Source: a virus
Reading direction: 5' to 3' (one strand)
Virus record (IMG/VR): IMGVR_UViG_3300045019_000155
Location: 1 to 24,903 of that record
DNA: 24,903 nucleotides
The notes beneath the pieces are model-generated. The model was not told where the DNA came from, searched no databases, and saw nothing but the letters and a program-made list of their open reading frames with translations. Position numbers and translations under genes: made by a program. Positions 19,738 through 24,903 of the stretch are shown here, piece after piece. Position 1 is the first letter of the stretch. Every line of letters begins with the position of its first letter.

Positions 19738-20068
19738 GCGCACGCTCCCTGGCTCGCGCTTCGGCCTGCTCGGCGTGGGCGGCTTGTTCAACGATGAAGG
19801 TTTCGAGGGTGTGGCCCGCCATGCCGGCGGCGGCCTCGATGACGATGCCCGGCCCATACGCCATGACGATCAGCGTCAGGGTCCGGCTGGAAAGATGGCC
19901 GTCCAGGATGTTCTCGGCCGTCTTCAGGCCGACCTGGAGGCTCTGGGCGACCGATTTGGCCGTGTGGAAGCTGTGTCGGCGCCGAAGCTGCTCGGCGACA
20001 GCCGCGCCAAAGGTCCCAGTAATTTTGTGCGGGTCTGACCCCATGAAAGTTCCGTCCATCCACGTCAT
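19661..20068 (-). CDS. HTH-like early DNA-binding protein
   Basis: A 135-residue protein whose first half contains a likely helix-turn-helix: VAEQLRRRHSFHTAKSVAQS, LQVGLKTAENILDGHLSS, then RTLTLIVMAYGPGIVIEAA. The spacing of the two helices and the following YGP segment recall small alphaproteobacterial prophage proteins with a Cro-like fold. The C-terminal third is a charged coiled coil (EQAEARARERARELHRL). Possible starts are 20068, 20059 and 20044; none has a strong Shine-Dalgarno, so I keep the longest. It is separated from the Cro-like gene by an opposite-strand gene (20107-20292), although it belongs to the same leftward operon. Confidence 0.65.
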   Translation of the reverse strand: MTWMDGTFMGSDPHKITGTFGAAVAEQLRRRHSFHTAKSVAQSLQVGLKTAENILDGHLSSRTLTLIVMAYGPGIVIEAAAGMAGHTLETFIVEQAAHAEQAEARARERARELHRLRTKLHPDRRRDPGMDRPAA

Positions 20069-20106
20069 TGCTGTTCCCGCTGACGACGGAAACGGAAGGA
20101 CTTGCG

Positions 20107-20292
20107 ATGGAGGCCAACGCGGCGGGGAACTACCAGAAGGGGCTGCGTTACCTCAGCGTCGGGCGGCGATTGAACGTCGCCGCCCGACAACTCGAAGAAG
20201 CCGACGCCAACGCCGTCAGGAAGCTTGCTGACATTCTGGCGGCGAAGGGGCTTCACTGGCTGCGGAGCGCTGTGCAGCCTGAACGAAGCTAG
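20107..20292 (+). CDS. 61-residue helical protein, antisense to the early operon
   Basis: A plus-strand gene in the 250-bp gap between two leftward early genes. The product begins MEANAAGNYQKGLRYLSVGR and continues RLNVAARQLEEADANAVRKL and ADILAAKGLHWLRSAVQ, strongly helical. GGAAGGA lies seven bases before the ATG at 20107, and third codon positions are mostly G/C as in true genes here. There is no recognised domain. Because leftward transcription from the Cro-like gene must cross it, its mRNA would be antisense to the early transcript; a role in the lysis-lysogeny decision is possible but unproven. Confidence 0.55.
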   Translation: MEANAAGNYQKGLRYLSVGRRLNVAARQLEEADANAVRKLADILAAKGLHWLRSAVQPERS

Positions 20293-20318
20293 GCATGGCG
20301 GCGCGCGAACCGGCGATC

Positions 20319-20558
20319 TCATTTCCGTTCCCCTTCTCCGGAAGCGATTGGGAAGAAGTCCGCAGGGCCGAGATCAAGTCCGGAAACGGCGGCATAACGC
20401 ATGAGTTCAACCTGCCTCTTTGCAGGTACGAGGCCACCCGTTCCGCCCCGACAGCGCGGATGTGACCACCTGAGAACCGCGCTTCGATCAATGCCGAGAG
20501 CGCGCGCCACCTTAGCGACGCCGCCGCAACGCTGAATAACCCGGGATGCTGGTTCCAT
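20319..20558 (-). CDS. Cro-like repressor, first gene of the early operon
   Basis: A 79-residue HTH protein of the small Cro/carph-isopro type: MEPASRVIQRCGGVAKVARA, LGIDRSAVLRWSHPRCRGGT, then VPAKRQVELMRYAAVSGLDL and GPADFFP. The C-G-G-x-x-x-V-A-x-x-L and RSAVxRW segments form the predicted HTH. I favour ATG 20558 because the best leftward -10 (TATACA, complement of 20563-20568) would put the transcription start at or next to this ATG, giving a leaderless message; no Shine-Dalgarno is visible. ATG 20582 would add eight residues but lie in the promoter spacer. It diverges from the repressor gene across the shared operator. Confidence 0.75.
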   Translation of the reverse strand: MEPASRVIQRCGGVAKVARALGIDRSAVLRWSHPRCRGGTGGLVPAKRQVELMRYAAVSGLDLGPADFFPIASGEGERK

Positions 20559-20562
20559 GCGG

Positions 20563-20593
20563 TGTATATGCGTTTCTAGCATAGAATCGTCAA
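20563..20593 (-). promoter_or_regulatory. Leftward early promoter with 19-bp operator
   Basis: Reading leftward: -35 TTGACG (complement of 20588-20593) and -10 TATACA (complement of 20563-20568), 19 bases apart. The spacer is filled by an operator at 20566-20584, with arms TATGC and GCATA around 7-9 bases. The same operator, again directly after a TTGACG, occurs at 21432-21450. A second small palindrome, TTCTA-GCA-TAGAA, lies at 20574-20586. Position between the Cro-like and repressor genes makes this the likely immunity switch. Confidence 0.6.
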
Positions 20594-20633
20594 GCGCTGA
20601 CTGGTCGTGTGCCGTTTTCTCTATGGCGCCAAG

Positions 20634-21422
20634 ATGCGCAATGCGATTGATGGGTTTATGGATCGCTTCGACAACATCAGCCCCGCGCTGCTCAAGGAGC
20701 AGCTTGGGAAGTATGGCCGATCGCAGGCGGGTCTCGCCCGGCACCTTGGCATCGACACGAGTGCAGTTAACCGCATCGTCAACGGCAAAAGGCAGATCAA
20801 GGCGGCAGAGCTAAAGCCAATTCACGATTACCTTGAGCTGACTGATACGTCGGGCGTGTCGGAAGATGAATATATATCTTCAGCTCAGATGAAAAATGAA
20901 GGCGCCCAGCGCATTATGCACATTGCGCGCCACGCCATAGATCGGCCGTTGAGAGAATTTATCCTAGAATCTTGGGCGAATGTATTTTCCATACTTCGTG
21001 GATATCTTAATTCGGAGGTCAATATATCCCCACCAGATGCCACTGAAGACTTCTGGAGGTTGGCCGAGGCCAATCCCGAGGTGCTCGTTCTTATGGGGCT
21101 AGGGAAGGGAATCGTTGATGGGCGCACTGCGGCGCAGCTTCGCTCGCTTGATCGAGCTGCGGAGCGAGCGATTGCCCTCGACCACGTGACATTTGAGTCT
21201 GATCCCGAGGCTCGCGCCGCATTAAAGGAATACCTCGCTATGGACGAAGAGGTGGCTGAGGTTTCTGCTCGGACCCTGCGGTCGCGACTCGCCGTGCAAG
21301 GGGCCATGCTCAGCTTTGTTCTTTCGGGCGATAAGGACGGGTTGAAGTCTGCTCTCAGTGAGATGATTGACGTGCTCAAGCCGATCGTAGATCGCATGGA
21401 TGGCAATCCCCCGCACAGTTAA
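20634..21422 (+). CDS. Phage repressor-like protein, HTH without S24 peptidase
   Basis: A 262-residue protein if read from ATG 20634; GTG 20607 and ATG 20658 are alternatives and none has a good Shine-Dalgarno. The N-terminal XRE-type HTH is clear: KEQLGKYGRSQAGLARHLGI, DTSAVNRIVNGKRQIKAAEL. The remaining 190 residues are helical and Glu/Asp/Leu-rich, with no S24/LexA Ser-Lys self-cleavage motifs, so induction would not follow the lambda RecA route. Placement, divergent from the Cro-like gene across an operator, supports a lysogeny repressor. The coding sequence is visibly richer in A+T than its neighbours (especially 20860-21030), suggesting separate acquisition. Confidence 0.75.
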   Translation: MRNAIDGFMDRFDNISPALLKEQLGKYGRSQAGLARHLGIDTSAVNRIVNGKRQIKAAELKPIHDYLELTDTSGVSEDEYISSAQMKNEGAQRIMHIARHAIDRPLREFILESWANVFSILRGYLNSEVNISPPDATEDFWRLAEANPEVLVLMGLGKGIVDGRTAAQLRSLDRAAERAIALDHVTFESDPEARAALKEYLAMDEEVAEVSARTLRSRLAVQGAMLSFVLSGDKDGLKSALSEMIDVLKPIVDRMDGNPPHS

Positions 21423-21425
21423 GTG

Positions 21426-21453
21426 TTGACGCTATGCGAAAATCGCATAGTCT
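21426..21453 (+). promoter_or_regulatory. Rightward promoter with perfect operator palindrome
   Basis: Directly after the repressor stop: -35 TTGACG (21426-21431), then the perfect palindrome CTATGCGA-AAA-TCGCATAG (21432-21450), and a -10-like TAGTCT (21448-21453) with 16-base spacing. The palindrome matches the immunity-switch operator at both ends (TATGCG and GCATAG at the same 19-bp spacing). A leader of about 115 bases follows to the ATG at 21576, with AGGGAGAG before it. Confidence 0.65.
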
Positions 21454-21575
21454 CCCTTCATCAGCTCGATGGAGGCCGCTGTGCCGCGTCAGTCATCCGT
21501 TTCCGGCTCTCCATCAGAACGCGCTCGTGACGCCGCCATTCCGGCCGCGTCCGACCTCTGAAGGGAGAGACCTCT

Positions 21576-22679
21576 ATGAACATGCATTCGCCGATCTCGG
21601 CCGGCAGCTCGCGTCGCGAACAGCGTAAGGCGCACTGGCGGAACGCTGCGCGAGAAGCCGTGGCGACCTGGCCGGCGCTTCAGCCGATCACCGACAAGTG
21701 GGTCCTGTGGGACAACACGACCGATGCGCTCCTTGATCGCGAGAAGGAGCTCGGAGAGAAGTGCCAAGCTCTTGCCCAGACCGAGCTGGCTGACAGCGAG
21801 GTTTTGCGCGACGCGCGGGCCGCCTACGATCAAGCGGAAAAGGACTACGGTGACGAGGTCGCCCGGTATCACGACGACTTCCTCTCGGCTGTCGCGGAGA
21901 TGGAGGCGCCGTCGACTGAGACCATCCTGGCGAAATTTCGGCTCTACATGGCAATTGCGTCCGCCCCTGCCGTGGATGACCTGTCCATCGAAGACGCGCA
22001 CTTGGCGCTTGAAGCGATCGTTGCCGATCTAGAACGGTTGAGCGCAGGGCCGTCCACGAACCCCACACACAGCGAGTTCGCGTTGGCCCGCCAGGCCCAC
22101 GAGGCAGCGTATGCGGCCTATGCCGCGTGCGATCCAGTTATCGATGACGAAAACGGTGAACCGCTTGGGAACGCCCTGGATGAGGCCCAATGGGCGCTTG
22201 AGGAAGCTACCCCGAACGACCTAACCGAGCTTGCCTACTCGATGCGGGCTGCGCTCCAGCGTGAAGTGCAATGGAACTTCGAAGACGCCGACAGCGCGGA
22301 TTACATTTCCGACCTGCTTGGCAGGCCCGGCTTTGAAGCCATCACCGCTCGAACCTATCTCGCGGTGTTGGAACTCGCCGGCATCGACCACCCGGTTCGC
22401 GACGCGAGCTTCGGTCGCAGCTTCGACGGGTTCGCTTTCGAGAACAATGACGAGCGCGAGGCTGCGTATCGGAAGCACCACGCGCTCCGCCGCGCCGTAC
22501 AGAAGGCCGTCACTGGCGCCGACGGCGCGCGTCCGTCCCGGCAAGCGATGCGCGACGCCTTTAACTTCGCGATCCGGATTGGTGCGACGCCGGACGTCGT
22601 TGAGAGGGCCGCCCTCAGTAAGGCTGCTGTGCGTGACCGCGAATGGCCCTCCCAAACCGATACCCGATCCGCCGCCTAA
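21576..22679 (+). CDS. Unknown 367-residue acidic helical protein
   Basis: A long acidic protein, first gene of the rightward operon, starting MNMHSPISAGSSRREQRKAH with a good AGGGAGAG site. It is mostly helical, with a coiled-coil-like region near residues 45-110 (DALLDREKELGEKCQAL, EVARYHDDFLSAVAEME) and a repeated style of short Ala-rich helices (ARQAHEAAYAAYAACDP). The C-terminal third contains YISDLLGRPGFEAITARTYL and a Ser/Thr-rich tail. I recognise no domain or catalytic motif. Proteins of this kind are frequent near integrase modules in alphaproteobacterial prophages, without a known role. It lies under the operator-bearing promoter at 21426-21453, so it may be co-regulated with the early switch. 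Confidence 0.7.
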   Translation: MNMHSPISAGSSRREQRKAHWRNAAREAVATWPALQPITDKWVLWDNTTDALLDREKELGEKCQALAQTELADSEVLRDARAAYDQAEKDYGDEVARYHDDFLSAVAEMEAPSTETILAKFRLYMAIASAPAVDDLSIEDAHLALEAIVADLERLSAGPSTNPTHSEFALARQAHEAAYAAYAACDPVIDDENGEPLGNALDEAQWALEEATPNDLTELAYSMRAALQREVQWNFEDADSADYISDLLGRPGFEAITARTYLAVLELAGIDHPVRDASFGRSFDGFAFENNDEREAAYRKHHALRRAVQKAVTGADGARPSRQAMRDAFNFAIRIGATPDVVERAALSKAAVRDREWPSQTDTRSAA

Positions 22680-22696
22680 TTCAGCCTGACCACGGC

Positions 22697-22724
22697 GTCC
22701 GCCAGCCCTGACCGGCTGGCGGAC
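22697..22724 (+). promoter_or_regulatory. Strong stem-loop between two operon genes
   Basis: GTCCGCCAGCC (22697-22707) pairs perfectly with GGCTGGCGGAC (22714-22724) around CTGACC. No U-run follows; instead AGGAG leads to the ATG at 22742. It is more likely an RNA-processing, stability or attenuation hairpin than a terminator, setting the expression of the 367-residue gene apart from the genes behind it. Confidence 0.5.
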
Positions 22725-22741
22725 ATCAGGAGATCACTCAC

Positions 22742-22996
22742 ATGAAGTGCATCGAGTGCAAGTTCTGGCGTCGGCAGTCCAACCGCTTCCATCCGGAAAG
22801 CGGCGACTGTCACCGTCACGCGCCCCGGCCCACGACGGAAGCGATTGTGGTGCTGGGCGGTGTGGGGCGCAGCGACGAAGACGAGGCGACGACCGAGCCG
22901 GCCGCTGACGGGGGGATCGTGCTCTGGCCGATCACCTACGAAGACGACTTCTGCGGGGAGTTCGCGCCGCTCACCGGTCGGAAGGGCTTCGTATGA
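22742..22996 (+). CDS. Small four-cysteine protein, likely metal-binding
   Basis: An 84-residue protein with four Cys in two pairs of positions: Cys3 and Cys6 (MKCIECKFW), Cys23 (GDCHRH) and Cys71 (DDFCGEF). The start KCIECKFW and the end FCGEF are typical of small phage and bacterial proteins that I have seen annotated only as hypothetical or zinc-binding. The four Cys could bind zinc or an iron-sulfur cluster. AGGAG lies nine bases before the ATG. Its stop overlaps the next ATG (ATGA). A strong hairpin (22697-22724) lies just upstream. Confidence 0.7.
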   Translation: MKCIECKFWRRQSNRFHPESGDCHRHAPRPTTEAIVVLGGVGRSDEDEATTEPAADGGIVLWPITYEDDFCGEFAPLTGRKGFV

Positions 22997-23412
22997 ACGC
23001 CCAGACCCCCGCCATCATCACCGAGGTCGAGCAGATCGAGGACGCCCTCGACCAACTGCTCACCACCGCGATCCGCACCGACCAGGATCGAGCCCGCGAG
23101 CCGGATTACAATCGGCCGCCGGTGTCTCTCCGCGACAGCGTGGCGGCCTACGTCGAGCGGCTGAAAGAGTTCACGCCCGCCCAACATCGTGCATACGACT
23201 TCCTCGACCGGCCCGTTGGCGAGGCCCTTCGCCAAGCGATCCGCATTCTCGGCGAACGCCTATTCGAGATGGGAGGCCTCAAGCTGATGTCGGACGTTCT
23301 CTACCGCGTCGCCGAGCGCGACCGCGTGCAGGAGCATCGGCGCATCGGGATCATGGATCGCCGCTGGGATGGCATCGGCCAGACGCCGACTTCGGCGGGA
23401 TGGCGGGCGTGA
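22993..23412 (+). CDS. Unknown 139-residue helical protein
   Basis: A charged helical protein that begins by ATGA overlap with the four-cysteine gene. It opens MNAQTPAIITEVEQIEDALD, continues QLLTTAIRTDQDRAREPD, and has a conserved-looking centre (RDSVAAYVERLKEFTPAQHR, RPVGEALRQAIRILGERLFE) with an Arg-rich end. I recognise no domain. It is the third gene of the rightward operon, 34 bp before the excisionase-like gene, so it could be an accessory of integration, immunity or host takeover; the sequence does not decide. Confidence 0.65.
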   Translation: MNAQTPAIITEVEQIEDALDQLLTTAIRTDQDRAREPDYNRPPVSLRDSVAAYVERLKEFTPAQHRAYDFLDRPVGEALRQAIRILGERLFEMGGLKLMSDVLYRVAERDRVQEHRRIGIMDRRWDGIGQTPTSAGWRA

Positions 23413-23446
23413 TCTTCGTCTTCCACGCTACTATCGGGGCGGTCGC

Positions 23447-23905
23447 ATGAGCCGTGGCCCGCTTGCGCGGCTGCAACGGCGCCCAGCACCGTCGGATTGG
23501 GGCGACGACGAGCCTATGACCCTGGCCGAGGCCATCGCGGTCTTCTGGCCAGACGGTCCCCTGACCATCCCCAGCCTTCGCACCGAGATCCGGAAGGGTC
23601 GGTTGACGCCGGCCGAGGTCGCAGGAAAGCATTACGTGACGCCCGCACAACTGCGGGCCCTATTCGAGCCCCGTGCATGGCGAGACGATCAAAAGGGCCG
23701 CGGCTCTATCTCAGGGCAGGGCGCGCCGACAGGAACTCGGAGGCCGTCTGGGTCATCCGAGACGGATCGCGCGAGATCAGCACAGGCTGCGGCCCTGACC
23801 GCCTGTCTGGGTCTGATGGGGCCGAAGCGCAACTCGCTGCCTACATCGCGTCGAAGTGGACCCCGGACGAAGCCCAGCGCACAGGTGATCCGGCTGACGT
23901 CCTAG
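23447..23905 (+). CDS. Excisionase-like HTH protein overlapping the integrase gene
   Basis: Read from ATG 23447 (GGGGCGG upstream), the first 80 or so residues look genuine: MSRGPLARLQRRPAPSDWGD, then MTLAEAIAVFWPDGPLTIPS, SLRTEIRKGRLTPAEVAGKH and YVTPAQLRALFE. This is the winged HTH pattern of small excisionase-like proteins placed just before phage integrases in alphaproteobacteria. After about residue 77 the frame continues for another 229 bp inside the integrase gene, as a Gly/Ser/Arg/Pro-rich shadow with low coding character, to the stop at 23905. Either the natural stop has been lost and the protein has a meaningless tail, or the overlap is real. It would bind near attP to direct excision. 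Confidence 0.7.
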   Translation: MSRGPLARLQRRPAPSDWGDDEPMTLAEAIAVFWPDGPLTIPSLRTEIRKGRLTPAEVAGKHYVTPAQLRALFEPRAWRDDQKGRGSISGQGAPTGTRRPSGSSETDRARSAQAAALTACLGLMGPKRNSLPTSRRSGPRTKPSAQVIRLTS

Positions 23906-24903
23906 TGGCCGAGGCCCTGGCTTTCTACGCTCAGAAGCGGGCACCGAAGCTGGCCGACCCGAAGGCGACCGCCGTTCGGGTAAAGACGCTCTTGGCCTGG
24001 TGGGGCGACAAGACCCTCGCCGAGGTGAAGATGTCCACCTGCGAGGCCTACGTCGAACACCGGGTCCAGCAGCCGCTCGCCCAGGCGAAGACCGAGGCGG
24101 CCATGCTCAAGCGCGTCTCGCCTGCCGGCGCCCGCCGAGAGCTGGAAGACCTGTCCGCCGCAATTGGCTTCTGGGCGAAGGAGTACCCCCTCAACCCACG
24201 ACCGATCGTGACCTTGCCGCTGAAGCCTGAGAGCACGCGCGATGCGCTGACCCGGTCGCAGGCGGCGCGGCTGCTTAAGGCGGCGATGGGCTGGCGCTGG
24301 GTTACGGATAAGAAGCGTTGGGAGCGCCTGTCCAAGTCGGCGATTTCCAATCGCGCGCACCTGCGCCGCTTCATCCTCATTGCTCTATATACAGGCACGC
24401 GCCCCGGCGTGATCCCGAAGCTCTTGTGGGTCGAGAGCCCGGTCCAGGCCTCGGTCGATCTGGAGAGCGCCACGATCTACCGGCGCGGCAAGCAGGAGCG
24501 CGAGCATCGGACGAAGCGCCGCCCGCTCGTAAGGATGCCCGCGCGGCTCCTGGCGCACATGCGACGCTGGCACAGCCTGGATGAGGCGGCGGCTATCGCG
24601 GCCCGACAGGATGATCCCGACGCCCCACCGCTAGCCAGCGTCCTGCATCATGGCGGCGCGCCCATCGCCGGCCGCATCCGGCGAGGGTTCGAGAGCTGCG
24701 TCCGCGACGCCGGCCTGGAGGGCGAGATCACGCCCCACTGGATGCGCCACACCTGCGCGACCTGGCTCATGGAGAACGACTGCCCGCTTTGGGACGCCGC
24801 TGCCTACGCCGGCATGTCGACGACGGTTCTTGAGAAGCACTACGGCCACCACCGGCCCGATCATCAGAGCAAGGCTCGGAGAGCTCTGGGAGGAACACGA
24901 TGA
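23677..24903 (+). CDS. int: Tyrosine recombinase integrase
   Basis: A 408-residue site-specific recombinase that would insert and excise the prophage. From ATG 23677 the start MARRSKGPRLYLR is the usual opening of this group. A SAM-like core-binding region covers about residues 75-175. The catalytic domain has Arg242 in ALYTGTRPG, Lys near 272-280 in RRGKQEREHRTK, the HWMRH box with His354 and Arg357, and the nucleophile Tyr389 in LEKHYGHH. All catalytic residues are present. The stop codon is the last triplet of the window, so the expected attachment site is just beyond the right edge and cannot be examined. The 5' end overlaps the excisionase-like frame by 229 bp. Confidence 0.93.
   Translation: MARRSKGPRLYLRAGRADRNSEAVWVIRDGSREISTGCGPDRLSGSDGAEAQLAAYIASKWTPDEAQRTGDPADVLVAEALAFYAQKRAPKLADPKATAVRVKTLLAWWGDKTLAEVKMSTCEAYVEHRVQQPLAQAKTEAAMLKRVSPAGARRELEDLSAAIGFWAKEYPLNPRPIVTLPLKPESTRDALTRSQAARLLKAAMGWRWVTDKKRWERLSKSAISNRAHLRRFILIALYTGTRPGVIPKLLWVESPVQASVDLESATIYRRGKQEREHRTKRRPLVRMPARLLAHMRRWHSLDEAAAIAARQDDPDAPPLASVLHHGGAPIAGRIRRGFESCVRDAGLEGEITPHWMRHTCATWLMENDCPLWDAAAYAGMSTTVLEKHYGHHRPDHQSKARRALGGTR

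Overview
The window is most simply read as an integrated prophage, or the core of one, from a high-GC alphaproteobacterium. Caulobacterales (Brevundimonas, Caulobacter or Phenylobacterium) is my best guess from protein style and base composition; no rRNA, tRNA or clear host gene is present to prove it. It carries a P22/T7-style short-tailed phage gene set. Almost every ORF is translationally coupled to the next by ATGA, GTGA, TAATG or TGATG overlaps, and the last three bases of the window are the stop codon of a tyrosine-recombinase integrase.

Layout. Positions 1-382 hold no convincing gene, but contain one GC-rich hairpin and three back-to-back perfect palindromes at the end of the late operon. 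Positions 383-1772 (minus strand, read right to left) are a lysis cassette: holin, M15-type endolysin, small lipoprotein, DUF1353 protein and a 31-residue membrane peptide. Positions 1960-13892 (minus) are the virion genes. In transcription order these are TerS, TerL, P22-type coat, head-tail adaptor, three small structural proteins, a broken Gly-rich gene, tail nozzle-like protein, a small acetyltransferase-like protein, two internal virion proteins and a large virion transglycosylase. Positions 13900-14840 are a non-operonic zone with small ORFs, several terminators and a probable phage small RNA. Positions 14838-20558 (minus) are the early operon: Cro-like protein, HTH protein, small proteins, DnaB helicase, DUF1376 O-like protein, secreted nuclease, XRE regulator, an unknown protein and a DUF6456-like protein. 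Positions 20634-24903 (plus) are the repressor, three accessory proteins, an excisionase-like protein and the integrase.

How it works together. The repressor and the Cro-like gene diverge around a 19-bp operator. The same operator recurs just after the repressor, on the promoter of the rightward lysogeny/integration operon, so one regulator may control both. The O-like gene carries, inside its own reading frame, three identical-core palindromes at an exact 22-bp period plus a degenerate fourth. This looks like a lambda-style origin inside the initiator gene, followed downstream by the XRE and DUF6456-like proteins as candidate late regulators, and then by two minus-strand terminators in front of the late operon.

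The morphogenesis block looks damaged. There is no portal and no scaffold gene: TerL runs by a 4-bp overlap into an ORF that becomes coat protein after about 30 unusual residues. The coat gene loses its expected C-terminus exactly where an opposite-strand secreted-protein gene is also cut. The nozzle gene lacks its usual N-terminal part and is joined out of frame to a Gly-rich gene fragment. I therefore infer a defective, deletion-scarred prophage (or a deletion artefact of assembly) whose early and regulatory half is still intact.
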